IMG/VR virus record: IMGVR_UViG_3300015371_000014
Location: 1 to 64,000 of that record
From: a virus
Length of the DNA stretch: 64,000 nt
Strand: one strand, 5' to 3'
Shown: positions 38,401 through 47,202 of the stretch, one piece after another
Layout of the letters: every line of letters begins with the position of its first letter
How positions within the stretch are numbered: position 1 is the first letter of the stretch
Made by a program: the position numbers and the translations under genes
Notes under the pieces: generated by a model
Told to the model about the DNA's origin: nothing
The model's input: only the letters and a program-made list of their open reading frames with translations
The model's database searches: none

Positions 38401-41400
38401 TTCATGCCCCCTGTTGCTGGAGCCAATACCACGCGCTATGAAGAGTGGAGAACGAGTGAAGGATCTCCTGTAAACGGCGCGGTGGGAACCTGGACGGACA
38501 AAGGTACTCCTGCGGTTAACGCCTCTCAATCTACGACGGCAAACAAGCCTACCCTTGGCTCGAACAAGGTCAATGGGTATACCTCTGTTTCTTTTGATGG
38601 CGTCAATGACTATATGACCTCCGCGCTCTCCTCCTCTGTGCTTGACAGGGCGGTCTTTGCGGTGGTCAGGATGAAGGATCTTAGCTCCGTTCCCGCGCTT
38701 ATGGGTACGAGTGGTGCTGGTGGATTGATTTATTACCTGGGAACCACTGGCACGGTGAGGATCAACAAAAACACTGTTGGCGATATCGGAGCAGGATCGG
38801 TCAACCTTGTTCCTCTCTCAGAGTGGACGATTGTCCATTGGATCGTGAGAGCGACCTCATGGGAAGTAGGAGTCAATGGGCGCAGGGAATTTGGCACCCA
38901 TGCCCAAACACTTACCGCAGGACTCACTTCAACCATTGGTTCTGGCACCACGGGTGCTGGCAACTTCTTCAATGGCGACATTGCCACCATTATCTCCCTG
39001 CCTGCGTCTGACCTGGGAGTGAATGGCGTAGATCGAATGAATGGCTTCCTGGCCCATAAGTACGGGCTTGAAGCGAAACTGCCAGATGATCACCCATTCC
39101 GTTACGACGCCCCTGGGGATCCCGTAGAGCATCACTGGACCGTTGAAGTGATGGATGAGGTTGGGGGAGCTACGGGCACAGGGTATGGCGCTCGTACTGC
39201 TGATAGTGACCTTCCTGATGGTACGACAGAGTTCTATCCCTATCTTGGCCCGTGGGGACAAACGTCATTTCCGGTGCAGGACTCAAAGCTCTATTTACGG
39301 ACACCCTATAACTTCAACATGACGATGCGGAATGATCTTGGCTCTGGCGCGGCGAATGCCCTGAGGGATCTTCGTATCCGCACCCTGAAAAAGAACACTT
39401 CCGGAGAGTACGAGGTCGAGCAGGATCCAGGGTGGTTCGATTACGAATTCTGGTCTGGTAGCACCGTCTCTCCTGGGGGCGCGGTCAACTTCTATTGGTG
39501 GATGGCGAATCTTCAACCTCTAGCAATGGGGGCTGATTACCGGGTGGAATTTATGCTACGAGACAAATCCCTCAGGGAAAGTCCGTGGCAGAGTGCGATT
39601 AACTTCCACACGAACTACATCCCTGACCAGGGAACGATCTCTTCGCCGGTTTCACCCACAGCGGTCACCGGATTCCCTCTTGTCCTGGGAACAGTGGATG
39701 ATGCCGACGATACGGCAATTGCATGGTTTAGCGAGCTTTCCAGTCAACTTCTTGTCTACTCAACTGTGGGCAGCCTTGGCTCTGGGAACGGTCAATTCAA
39801 TGCCCCGATGCAGATTGCCAGCGACGGCTCAGGAAATATCTATGTGGCTGATAGCGCGAATGGTCGCTATCAGAAGGTGGATTACGTCTCAGGGTATATC
39901 AGCCAGAACACCCTCCCTCTTGTTGGGGTTTCGGGTATTGATATTGACACAGCAACAGGGGATGTCTTTATCGCCCAGCCTAACGGGACCGTGAGCGAGA
40001 TCATTCGCTACAACTCAGCCGGAACTCAACTCGCTGTTCACGGCAATATCGCCTACAGACCGTTGATGATTGAAATTGGCTCGATTTCTGGCAGTGGGAA
40101 CAAGGGTTTGTTCTACGCCAAGGATCGGCAAAGAACGTTGTGGGTCAGTGACATCAATACCGCAGGAACTGTGGGCGGGGGAACGACGATCACCTCTGGG
40201 ATCGGTGACTCCATGCTTACAAGTGGATGGGGTGTCTATGCTGGGGCCTGGGTCTGGGTGGCGGATAATGCCCAAGCCTCCCTGAAGGGGTTCTGGAACT
40301 ACGGTACGTTGGCCTATGAGATTTCGGACTACCTTCGTATTCTGTCGCCCATTGGTATTGCGGAGGAGCCGTTGACACGCAATGTCTGGGTTACTGACAA
40401 CCTCTCTCATACCATCATGGAGTACTCAAAAGAGGGAGAGTTCCTGCGCCAGTGGGGAGGGTATGGCAGCGCTTCAGGCAAGCTCAATGATCCCATGAGC
40501 TTGGACTGGCTTCTGTACAACTACGGCATGGTTATCGTGTCTGATTCAAGCAATAACCGGGTTCAGACGCTTTCTATTCTGGGCGGGAGCTTCGATGCTG
40601 TGTCCAAGGGGTACTGTGCAGAGGTTGCTATCCAGGGGCCAATGACGGTCACAAACCAAGATTTCAACACCAGTGCCAGTGGGTGGGTAAATGAGGTTTC
40701 AGGCACTATTACTGCCTCTTCTCCAGCTATCAACACCCTTTCCCCTTACGATGGGACTGGTCACCTGAGATCCACGATCACCGCTGCTACCGTGACTGCT
40801 GTGGATAAGAGCGTTTATGCCGCTGTCAGGATGAACTCTGGTATTGGCTTCCCGGTGGTGCCAGGAAATGTCTATGGTGTCAAGGCGAAATTCCGCCGCA
40901 GCAACACGTCCTGGTACGGCAGATTGGCGATTCGCTGGATACGCGCAGATGGCACGTACGAACAGCAGAGCTTCGGAGAGATCGTTCGTCCTACAGCGAA
41001 TGTGTGGACTGAGGCATCCGTTTCTGATGTCTGCCCTCTGAATGCCACGGTCGGAGTCATTGTCCTGCTTGGCGCTCCTGACAAGGTAAGTCCTACAGTA
41101 CCAGTAGATCTCGACTGGGATATGGTGAAGATCGATGACGGGGTGCGCTTCCTTCGCCCCATGACCTATATCGCTGGCGACAGCTTTAGTTACCAAATGG
41201 TCAGTGGAGATATGACTGCTAAAGGCGCATACACCCTCCAGATGCGTGGCAGGGATAACAATAGTGCCGGTCCCTGGTCTGATCCGATTTCAATCAATTA
41301 CGTTGACGGTCCTGCGGCAACGCTTTTGACACCTGTCAGCGGTCAGGTCTTCAACACAGCCACTCCGTACTTCAACTGGATCCTCACCGCAGGAGAGCAG

Positions 41401-41577
41401 TGGGAGTTCAGAGTCGAGGTTTTGGATGCGGTGACCGGGGCTACGGTCTATGACTCTGGCTGGATCCAAAGTGTCTCTGCGAGAACCTTCCAGGTACCAG
41501 TGGGGTATTTAGTTGATGGTGGGTCATACTTCGGTCGGTTGTCGATAGGCAACGGCCAGATTCAGGTTCTGGTGTAG
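35428..41577 (+). CDS. giant LamG/NHL-repeat distal tail (adhesion) protein, 2049 aa
   Basis: GTG start overlapping the tape-measure stop. Four concanavalin/LamG-like modules, each opening with a W-F-x-A-D or similar strand, containing FDGxND and ending with a shared signature: EGYLAWKWGLEG (about 278), EGYLSAKYGIAL (about 560), VAYLAHGYGLTA (about 961), NGFLAHKYGLEA (about 1204). Ig/Fn3-like strands near 660 and 1960 (TSMSPGNGSVVNTNKPTFSF; LLTPVSGQVF). About 1440-1720 is an NHL-type beta propeller (GNGQFNAPMQIASDGSGNIY; SDSSNNRVQTL). Such domains bind glycans or proteins, so it probably contacts the host surface. Two palindrome copies lie inside. Confidence 0.75.
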   Translation: MARYIVGKKINDFSGASDGAYGTNAFHAQYAGKVRTPGRVVGAGGWLGGDGVAVNRAKLAVYSGEMAWDPQNSLTPLAWFKADAITGLVDNDPVASWANLGSSGAAATNGTGAQRPLYKTNILDGKPVVRFDGSNDILTATGVNIPAIASIFAVFKTPSSGASEKVVYASTGNNHSLSLFQVSASDATMVQLPFAPQYSTIEALSTWEIHSNIYNTTVSRGARNTVNSANFSLGTSGVTAANLSIGAAIGGSLPAGIDLAELIIFNTAVDLPTQYSIEGYLAWKWGLEGLLRADHYYKILPPITGQDDPVNEDPYKLLLETSEFSIQNIWNGELTGGKNYEAESNLPWTPAEISATRMKYWFAADKLTGVSSGAGIPQLTDFSGNGNHATQATGANQATYLSNAINGLPGANFDGVNDYYNLLGPSSISMSQSIFVVIKASDQPIDQALMTFADNNGGLGFYINSTGFPALYKQGTGNILVSGNAAPDNVFCILAANFVQGAAAIYVNGNGWGGTHSITLSAPANGYLIGWSDNNSPTGPIAEIIILQEPYLKDTAEHYRIEGYLSAKYGIALRTNHPYYNNPPKLRGPVVLEGQDLFVSVAAADGFFRAPARYEAGRKMWIQPTSDIDAPDPWDSPFEHTTESLYEVENFMYAVVEENRPPVVTSMSPGNGSVVNTNKPTFSFSTTDPDRTDGFLDYIKRSVIRVFEKFKDGLSYAGQISYTPSIIPSAGYTPEATSSTTWPMFVPSRDLANRMTSQLQSLSINQADLTAVALWGDQSGNGNTAIQNTAGNKPTYRTGQIAGLGAVDFDHLTADYMNMATVSASSRDEAIFAVVRVDSLSGTLFRIILGPSAVGGRFLGIDTTGHLQWGKWGTTGVISTPTITTGQWVIVHAVVTPNTIRLGINGTVDNFIESTALTSSLTTILGAGVIGSGVEQYFDGMMADVIRMPASDLRPGDEERIVAYLAHGYGLTANLPAAHPYKTISPGLRMTFMPPVAGANTTRYEEWRTSEGSPVNGAVGTWTDKGTPAVNASQSTTANKPTLGSNKVNGYTSVSFDGVNDYMTSALSSSVLDRAVFAVVRMKDLSSVPALMGTSGAGGLIYYLGTTGTVRINKNTVGDIGAGSVNLVPLSEWTIVHWIVRATSWEVGVNGRREFGTHAQTLTAGLTSTIGSGTTGAGNFFNGDIATIISLPASDLGVNGVDRMNGFLAHKYGLEAKLPDDHPFRYDAPGDPVEHHWTVEVMDEVGGATGTGYGARTADSDLPDGTTEFYPYLGPWGQTSFPVQDSKLYLRTPYNFNMTMRNDLGSGAANALRDLRIRTLKKNTSGEYEVEQDPGWFDYEFWSGSTVSPGGAVNFYWWMANLQPLAMGADYRVEFMLRDKSLRESPWQSAINFHTNYIPDQGTISSPVSPTAVTGFPLVLGTVDDADDTAIAWFSELSSQLLVYSTVGSLGSGNGQFNAPMQIASDGSGNIYVADSANGRYQKVDYVSGYISQNTLPLVGVSGIDIDTATGDVFIAQPNGTVSEIIRYNSAGTQLAVHGNIAYRPLMIEIGSISGSGNKGLFYAKDRQRTLWVSDINTAGTVGGGTTITSGIGDSMLTSGWGVYAGAWVWVADNAQASLKGFWNYGTLAYEISDYLRILSPIGIAEEPLTRNVWVTDNLSHTIMEYSKEGEFLRQWGGYGSASGKLNDPMSLDWLLYNYGMVIVSDSSNNRVQTLSILGGSFDAVSKGYCAEVAIQGPMTVTNQDFNTSASGWVNEVSGTITASSPAINTLSPYDGTGHLRSTITAATVTAVDKSVYAAVRMNSGIGFPVVPGNVYGVKAKFRRSNTSWYGRLAIRWIRADGTYEQQSFGEIVRPTANVWTEASVSDVCPLNATVGVIVLLGAPDKVSPTVPVDLDWDMVKIDDGVRFLRPMTYIAGDSFSYQMVSGDMTAKGAYTLQMRGRDNNSAGPWSDPISINYVDGPAATLLTPVSGQVFNTATPYFNWILTAGEQWEFRVEVLDAVTGATVYDSGWIQSVSARTFQVPVGYLVDGGSYFGRLSIGNGQIQVLV
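36526..36539. repeat. dispersed palindrome copy inside the LamG gene (TTGACAGGTGTCAG)
   Basis: 13 of 14 match, GG on the sense strand, fully within coding sequence (encodes LTGVS), between the first and second LamG modules. No start or stop codon nearby, so if bound it could only act as a roadblock. Confidence 0.45.
41326..41339. repeat. dispersed palindrome copy inside the LamG gene (TTGACACCTGTCAG)
   Basis: 13 of 14 match, CC on the sense strand, encodes LTPVS near the C-terminus of the 2049-residue protein. Confidence 0.45.
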
Positions 41578-41586
41578 GAGACAGGC

Positions 41587-42348
41587 ATGGCAACAGTTCC
41601 CTTTACGGTTGACTTCACTGCCCCAGGTGCTTTGTCGTCCTTGACAGCCACCAATACCTCGCTGGCGTTTGATCCCCCAGGAACAGGATCAACGCATAGC
41701 CTGATCTGGACTCCAGTCACAACTGCGCCAGAGAACCTGATCCGGATCGAAGTCTGGAGTGAAGATGCGTTTGAGGCCAGGAAGGTCGCGCAGTTTACCG
41801 ATCCTGCTGTTACGTCGCTCCTGTATTACTTTCCACGGGTTGGTATCCCGATTACCTATAAAGTATTCCAGATCATTCGGTCGGGAGCCGCTACCTTAAT
41901 TGGCCTCTCTGCTCAGGCCACGATTACCGCGACCAGTAAGTGCCTCAGCCTTGTTTCTGTGGTCAACCCTGTAGCCCACCGGATTGCCCTGCAAGCCTGG
42001 AGTGATTTCGGAGAGACACTGCAACAAAACCAGGAATGGGGAATCCCAGCTGGAGGTCAGGACTACTTTGAGGTTGGAGGATCGCTGCGAGGTACGGACA
42101 TCAACATCGCAGCAGAACTCTTCAATCGTACGGATGGGTCAGGGATCACTGCCCTGGATGAGAAGCTGGCCCTAGAGGCACTCTTCAAGGCTATTCCGCC
42201 AGAGACGGTCTGCTTACGTCATCCCCGTGGCGGGAAGTGGTTTGGCCGGTTCAACGGCAGCTGGAGCTTCCCGTATATCTATGGCGGGGAGCGATATCGC
42301 GCCAGTGGTGGGTTCAGGAAAACCTCCTTTGTGGAGGGGAATCTATGA
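41587..42348 (+). CDS. minor (distal) tail protein, 253 aa
   Basis: N-terminal Fn3/Ig-like strands (VDFTAPGALSSLTATNTSLAF, LIRIEVWSEDAFEARKVAQF, ITYKVFQIIRSGAATLIG) followed by a second domain ending in GGKWFGRFNGSWSFPYIYGGE. Beta-rich, no enzyme motif. Position after the large adhesion protein and before the hub-like protein fits a baseplate or distal tail component. Confidence 0.55.
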   Translation: MATVPFTVDFTAPGALSSLTATNTSLAFDPPGTGSTHSLIWTPVTTAPENLIRIEVWSEDAFEARKVAQFTDPAVTSLLYYFPRVGIPITYKVFQIIRSGAATLIGLSAQATITATSKCLSLVSVVNPVAHRIALQAWSDFGETLQQNQEWGIPAGGQDYFEVGGSLRGTDINIAAELFNRTDGSGITALDEKLALEALFKAIPPETVCLRHPRGGKWFGRFNGSWSFPYIYGGERYRASGGFRKTSFVEGNL

Positions 42349-44309
42349 CCCTCATCCCGTCCGCGACAAACCTCGTTCACAACCCTCGCCCCACGTCTGC
42401 CACCTATATTTCGGTGACTGGCGGATCGGTTCCGTTTGTCACTGATCGCTCGTATTCAGGCACTGGATCAATCTTTGCCACCATCAACAATGGCGCAACA
42501 CTCCAGTGGCAAATCGCTACTGCTGGTGACTCCGATATCACATCACTCCCAAGTGGCGGGACGTATTACGGAGCTTTCCATGTTTCTGGCCCCTTCTCAG
42601 GAGCGAACATCCTCGCCTGGATTCGGCTGACCTACACGGATGCCACCACGACTGACGGCGCAACCGTTGCGGTGACGAGTACCTCGACGCGGTTTGAACG
42701 CGTGACCTTACCATCCGTTGCCGCCACTCCTGGCAAGACCGTCAATTTCATCGAGATTCGCGTCTTCAATAACAGTGGCGCATCCTTCTCGGGATATATT
42801 GGTGGGGCGGATGTTCGTAGAAATCAGGCTATCGATGGGTTTGTCCATGGTAGTGGTGGGGCAAATTACTCCTGGGTAGGGACCGTAAACAACTCTCCCT
42901 CCCTGCGTGCTGCGTTCAACACGACGCCGATCATCGGCTCTGGGGGATCGATCTACCCTAGTATCAAAATCTATGTGGTAGATCGTCAGAATAACATCAT
43001 CAGGGATATCACCTCTCATTATGTGGATGGTGATATCGGGTATGACATGGATGCAGAAACCTGGAAAGGGACGTGCCGCATCATTCTGGATGACCCCAGC
43101 CTGATCACTCCTCTGGGGGTGGAGTTCCTGCGTGTGGTGATGAGGCTTGACTATCCTGATGGAACCTCTCAAGAGGGATCGTTAGGGCAGTTTATGGTGG
43201 ATCTTCCCTCAGAGCGGTGGAGTTCAGGACGCGATCAGTGGACCTATCAAGGGAAGGATCTCCTGGCCTTCCTGGCGCAGCACCAGGGGGCAATCTCTAC
43301 CTCTGGGGGTGGCCTTACCGCACGCGGTGGCATGGCCTTTGCGGCTGGGGTTTCATACCAAGCGGCCCTGGATTATATCTTCTTCACCGTGGTGGGTTTG
43401 GCACGATGGCAAGTATCGCTTCCCGCTATTCCGCAGACGTTTCCCTCTGATTTTGCCTGGGAACGCGGCACCTCGATGCTGAGGATTGTGACGGATATTC
43501 TCCTGGCGGTAGGGATGCAAGCCCCATGGGTTAATCCTCTAGGGGTGATCACCTCTGCCCCAGCCGGAACAAATCCCGCCATCATCGCCCCGTCGATCAC
43601 GCTGGCAACCGGACCAAACTCTCCGATTCGCTGGCCGTTCCAGGTGGACCCTGATGTCGGTGGTATTGCCAACCGGGTCCAGGTCATCTCTTCGATACAC
43701 GTTATCAATCACACCTGGGTGCCGGGATATATCGTTGGTGTTCCTGATGGCACGCTTCCAATGGCGGGGAGTGTGTTCGGGACGGCCTACGAAGAGTCGG
43801 TGATTGAGGCAGAGAAGAGAAAGAAAAAGAAGCACGGCAAAGGAAGGAAGCCACCCCCGCCACCCCCTGGGGTACCAGAGGAGTCGCCAACAGATTCCGG
43901 TCCAGACATCCCTGGGTACTGGCTAGAGGGTGATGATCCGGTCTTCGGTATCGCGGTGAATAACGACCCATCCCACCCAATCTCCACCGTACGCCTGGGG
44001 AGGGTGATTGACCTTCCGGATATCAACGTGCCTCAGGTGGCAAGTCAGGCAGAGGCTGATGCTCTCGCGAATCAAGCGCTGATCAAGGCATCGTCTCTCC
44101 CAATGCGAGCCAGGGTTACCACAATCCCGATGCTGCGGGGCCTGAATGAAGTGTATGAACTCGACATGACCGATGCGGATGGCACGCCGATTGACTCTGG
44201 GCAGGGAAGATATTTCTGCCGGGGCTGGACGATCCAGTTAGGTCTACCATGGGATATGGTTCACACCCTCTCCAGAGTGATTGACTTCGCCAGTACCCCG
44301 TACTTCTAG
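42345..44309 (+). CDS. putative tail tip/baseplate hub protein, 654 aa
   Basis: ATG at 42345 overlaps the previous stop (ATGA). Residues 1-160 look like a carbohydrate-binding jelly roll (NLVHNPRPTSATYISVTGGS, IFATINNGATLQWQIAT). The rest resembles tail-hub proteins: YPSIKIYVVDRQNNIIRDITSHYVDG, GTSMLRIVTDILLAVGMQAPWVNPLG, NRVQVISSIHV and a late ALANQALIKASSLPMRARVTT. A basic/proline linker (EKRKKKKHGKGRKPPPPPPG) interrupts it. Probably the phage tip ring that binds the adhesion proteins; domain borders are approximate. Confidence 0.6.
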   Translation: MTLIPSATNLVHNPRPTSATYISVTGGSVPFVTDRSYSGTGSIFATINNGATLQWQIATAGDSDITSLPSGGTYYGAFHVSGPFSGANILAWIRLTYTDATTTDGATVAVTSTSTRFERVTLPSVAATPGKTVNFIEIRVFNNSGASFSGYIGGADVRRNQAIDGFVHGSGGANYSWVGTVNNSPSLRAAFNTTPIIGSGGSIYPSIKIYVVDRQNNIIRDITSHYVDGDIGYDMDAETWKGTCRIILDDPSLITPLGVEFLRVVMRLDYPDGTSQEGSLGQFMVDLPSERWSSGRDQWTYQGKDLLAFLAQHQGAISTSGGGLTARGGMAFAAGVSYQAALDYIFFTVVGLARWQVSLPAIPQTFPSDFAWERGTSMLRIVTDILLAVGMQAPWVNPLGVITSAPAGTNPAIIAPSITLATGPNSPIRWPFQVDPDVGGIANRVQVISSIHVINHTWVPGYIVGVPDGTLPMAGSVFGTAYEESVIEAEKRKKKKHGKGRKPPPPPPGVPEESPTDSGPDIPGYWLEGDDPVFGIAVNNDPSHPISTVRLGRVIDLPDINVPQVASQAEADALANQALIKASSLPMRARVTTIPMLRGLNEVYELDMTDADGTPIDSGQGRYFCRGWTIQLGLPWDMVHTLSRVIDFASTPYF

Positions 44310-44319
44310 GGAGTTATCA

Positions 44320-45324
44320 GTGGTTGCAAGGGACATCAAATCCGGTCACCCTCGTACCTTGAATACGCATCAGGAGATGCAGTCCAGGGATGTGCAGAGG
44401 GCGCAAGCAAATCAGGTTCCTCCAGTCGAGAGATCTGGATTGCATCTGGATACCGTGGTTGGGGTCAACGCTGATGGCGATGTGATGCTGGATCGCTTCA
44501 CGAACGATCAGGGCGTAGGTCAGTTCTTTTCCTGCCTCAATCATACCGCCCCGATCATTGGCGACAACGTCATCTATGGCTATGTGGATGATGCGCCCTT
44601 TGTCCTGGGGAAGATGCCCGATTTCAACCAGCACTGGAGAGTACCGGCGCGAGGGCTGAGAGACACCTTCGATTACGACGATTTCGAGGGATACATTATC
44701 AGCGGAGCAAGTCTCTTTTCGAAGTTCTACTGGGTACTCTCCTCGACCGCAAACTCTGTCTTCGTGACCCCTACCGCAGCGTTTCCAGAACACCCCGGCG
44801 AGATCGATATGAACATCAACACAGCCGGGGTGGTGGGGAACTATTCTGTGATGTACGCCGGAGCCTTGACGTGGGCCATGGCGAACTATCATCAGTTTGA
44901 GTGGATGGTATGGGCGAGTAACGTAACGAATGGTGTCTGTCAGTGCCTTGCCGGTTTGACTGACCATTCAGTGAACTTTACCAACTGCTTTCTCTTCACG
45001 AATCAATACAACGCCACTACGGGAGCGAATAGATGGGTTGCCCTGTGCAACATTGGTGGCGTTGGTCAGTACACCCTTGACCTTGGCATTGACTTCATCA
45101 GTACCCACTATTACATCTTGAACGTTCGAAACCTGGATGGAGTTCGCTGGGTGGCGACGATTGTAAACACGACGAATGGAGATATGTCCGTTCAACCAAT
45201 CAAGTTTGTCCCAACCGTCTACATGGTTCCTGTTATGAGGAACTACCAGCTTGCTGCCAGTGCGCTCACCAAAGACTACATCGTTGACTACTTCGCGTGG
45301 TCAAAGAGGGATCTTGCTCGATGA
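44320..45324 (+). CDS. putative tail tip protein, 334 aa
   Basis: GTG at 44320 follows TAGGGAGTTATCA. N-terminal part has VERSGLHLDTVVGVNADGDVML and an OB-fold-like stretch (APIIGDNVIYGYVDDAPFVLGK); the remainder is a beta-sandwich-like domain (WVLSSTANSVFVTPTAAF, GVVGNYSVMYAGALTWAM, GVGQYTLDLGIDFISTHYYIL) similar in style to a glycan-binding module. Probable receptor-contact protein at the tail tip. An earlier in-frame ATG at 44281 is inside the preceding gene. Confidence 0.55.
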   Translation: MVARDIKSGHPRTLNTHQEMQSRDVQRAQANQVPPVERSGLHLDTVVGVNADGDVMLDRFTNDQGVGQFFSCLNHTAPIIGDNVIYGYVDDAPFVLGKMPDFNQHWRVPARGLRDTFDYDDFEGYIISGASLFSKFYWVLSSTANSVFVTPTAAFPEHPGEIDMNINTAGVVGNYSVMYAGALTWAMANYHQFEWMVWASNVTNGVCQCLAGLTDHSVNFTNCFLFTNQYNATTGANRWVALCNIGGVGQYTLDLGIDFISTHYYILNVRNLDGVRWVATIVNTTNGDMSVQPIKFVPTVYMVPVMRNYQLAASALTKDYIVDYFAWSKRDLAR

Positions 45325-45692
45325 TCTACACAATGCCTAAGAACACCTCGATTCAGGATCTCTTTGCTCGTGACAGCAGTAACGCCGAAACGATTCTCAC
45401 GCGTCTGGCAGAAGGACTGACGAGTCGAGGGTATGTCCTGGGTAGTCTGGGGGTGTACCTCTGTGGCATCGGAGATATCTGTGTCGATGCTGATCGAGAT
45501 CCCAGCCAGGATTGGATAACGTACGTCCCTCCAGCGCAATCAAGTAAGGAAATCACTGAATCCACCAAGGTTTCGCGAGCCTTAGCAGGGCTAGAACGAG
45601 CAAGGGCAGGTACTCTTACCCCGGCAGGGATGCAGGAAGCGGTCGCCTTCTTGCTAGAAGCAGAACTCAGACGCAGGGGAATTGCGACATGA
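45321..45692 (+). CDS. hypothetical protein, 123 aa
   Basis: ATG at 45321 overlaps the previous stop (ATGA). Contains TILTRLAEGLTSRGYVLGSLGVYLCGIGDIC and a helical end (AGLERARAGTLTPAGMQEAVAFLLEAELRR, given in part). No family. Sits between the tail and lysis genes; soluble. Confidence 0.5.
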   Translation: MIYTMPKNTSIQDLFARDSSNAETILTRLAEGLTSRGYVLGSLGVYLCGIGDICVDADRDPSQDWITYVPPAQSSKEITESTKVSRALAGLERARAGTLTPAGMQEAVAFLLEAELRRRGIAT

Positions 45693-45716
45693 GACAAGAC
45701 TGCCAGAGAGGGAGCC

Positions 45717-46199
45717 ATGTACGTACTCAATCCCCTGCTGCTCAAAACAGTGGCAGCGGTGATCATTACGATGACAGCCCTGCAAGACGTAGGAATTACG
45801 TCTGGCCCATCCGACAATATCTGGTATCTCATCTTTGTTACACTTGCCGGGGCGGCGACAGGCTTAAGCAGTGTGACCTACCGGGAGATGCGCCACGGTC
45901 GGGATCGATCAGAGAAGCAAGTTGACGAACTCTCGCCAGCACTCAACAAAGCGACGGGGTCACTGAATGAACTCACAGCTGGTACCCGTGAATACCGAAC
46001 GCTTTTGGCGGATATTGTCAGCGGTCTACAACGTCTCGATAACTCCGTTCGAGAGATCGCGGCAGCGCTTCGCACAAATCGTGAGCTTGTGGAGGATGCC
46101 CGACGAGACATTGAGACACTCTCCCGCCGCATGGACGACATTATCCGCCTTCAAGGAGGAAATCCCGACGAGCGACCCTCCCCCCGAAGACGCCCATGA
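45717..46199 (+). CDS. membrane protein with coiled-coil tail (possible holin/antiholin or spanin-like)
   Basis: 160 residues, ATG after AGAGGGAGCC. Two hydrophobic spans (LLLKTVAAVIITMTALQDVG, IWYLIFVTLAGAATGLSSV) followed by a long heptad-rich helix (SEKQVDELSPALNKATGSLNEL, LLADIVSGLQRLDNSVREIAAAL) to a basic end. The two-span plus cytoplasmic coiled-coil plan recalls holin-like proteins next to lysins. Located 1 kb before the lysin. Confidence 0.5.
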   Translation: MYVLNPLLLKTVAAVIITMTALQDVGITSGPSDNIWYLIFVTLAGAATGLSSVTYREMRHGRDRSEKQVDELSPALNKATGSLNELTAGTREYRTLLADIVSGLQRLDNSVREIAAALRTNRELVEDARRDIETLSRRMDDIIRLQGGNPDERPSPRRRP

Positions 46200-46215
46200 G
46201 ATCGAGAGCGCCATC

Positions 46216-46386
46216 GTGTCTCTAGAGGAGAGGGCGAAGAAAATCGCAGAGGCGATTCACGACGCAAACGAGGCAGAGAAGAAAGCTCACGAGGAGTTAG
46301 ACAAGCTCCCCACAGATCTGGCACGGTTACGGGAAAAGCTTCGCAGTGTGGGATCTTTCCCTATCGCAGACCAGCTGGAGAGGTAA
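46216..46386 (+). CDS. small coiled-coil protein, 56 aa (start uncertain)
   Basis: The reading frame is clearly coding (SLEERAKKIAEAIHDANEAEKKAHEELDKL) and ends TAA at 46384-46386. The nearest start with any support is GTG 46216. The frame extends upstream through FKEEIPTSDPPPEDAHEIES, where an AAGGAGG lies at 46154-46160 but no standard start follows it. May start upstream inside the previous gene or be joined to it. Confidence 0.4.
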   Translation: MSLEERAKKIAEAIHDANEAEKKAHEELDKLPTDLARLREKLRSVGSFPIADQLER

Positions 46387-46387
46387 C

Positions 46388-46870
46388 GTGTTTCTCTTTC
46401 CCTCTCTAAGCGAACCCGACTGGGTTGCCAGTCTTACCAATTACCTCGCTTCCCTGGCAGGATGGGGAGTCGTGGTGATCTGTGCGATGACCCTGATCGT
46501 GATGCTCAGTCGCCCTTTCGTCTTAGGTCAGCCTATGACACGGGTGCAGAGGGTGACTATCGAACTCTTTATTGCCTTCAACATGCTGATCTGGAGAACG
46601 ATCATCCTTGCCAGGGTGTTGCATCGTACGGATATGCCCCAGCCCTGGAGGTTGATCTTCTGGACTATCGTGCTGCTCTTCTGTTGGAAATTCTTCTTCT
46701 TCGCCCTCTGGCGTACCTGGATCGAACCAGCCAGTAGGGGTATGTGGGTGATCTTCGTGGCGAATGATCGCACGGGAAGAGCGCGTTCGATCCTTGCTGT
46801 CTCCGCGATCATGTTCGTGGCGGTTTTCTGTATCTCCCTGATCCTTCGTATCATAGGAGTGTGGCGATGA
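46388..46870 (+). CDS. polytopic membrane protein, 160 aa (possible holin)
   Basis: GTG start. Four hydrophobic spans: YLASLAGWGVVVICAMTLIVML, VTIELFIAFNMLIWRTIILA, LIFWTIVLLFCWKFFFFALW and ILAVSAIMFVAVFCISLILRI. No signal peptide. Neighbouring genes are a signal-peptide protein and the lysin, so a role in lysis or in membrane-linked superinfection control is possible. No family recognised. Confidence 0.5.
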   Translation: MFLFPSLSEPDWVASLTNYLASLAGWGVVVICAMTLIVMLSRPFVLGQPMTRVQRVTIELFIAFNMLIWRTIILARVLHRTDMPQPWRLIFWTIVLLFCWKFFFFALWRTWIEPASRGMWVIFVANDRTGRARSILAVSAIMFVAVFCISLILRIIGVWR

Positions 46871-47202
46871 GAATTGTCGGTATCCTGATCGGTCTGTGTC
46901 TCTTGATGGCTGTCCCGGTCATGGCGCAAGAGCAACCAGGATCCAGCGGAAATCCCATCGTGACCTATGATGGGCATCAGATCGAGATTGAGCCAGAGAA
47001 GGGTCCGGTGCAGACCTGTGTAGTGGAAGTCACCACGGTGGAGAATCTGGATACCAAGAATATCCTCACCAAGATCCTGGTGATTGGTCACACCGATAAC
47101 GGCTGGGAGGTGATGGGACTCGCCACAGACAATGTCACTGGCAAGACGCAAGGCACAGACATCAACGATTGCGGCCACAATGTGTGGGATGAGGATCAGT
47201 AA
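46867..47202 (+). CDS. secreted small protein, 111 aa
   Basis: ATG at 46867 overlaps the previous TGA (a GTG two codons earlier is also open). Signal peptide MRIVGILIGLCLLMAVPVMA with an AQA-like cleavage region (VMAQEQ). Mature part is beta-rich (NPIVTYDGHQIEIEPEKGPVQTCVVEVTTV, ILTKILVIGHTDNGWEVMGL) with two cysteines that may form a disulfide. The stop TAA is the start context of the lysin. Unknown role; a periplasmic or surface protein of the lysis region. Confidence 0.55.
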   Translation: MRIVGILIGLCLLMAVPVMAQEQPGSSGNPIVTYDGHQIEIEPEKGPVQTCVVEVTTVENLDTKNILTKILVIGHTDNGWEVMGLATDNVTGKTQGTDINDCGHNVWDEDQ

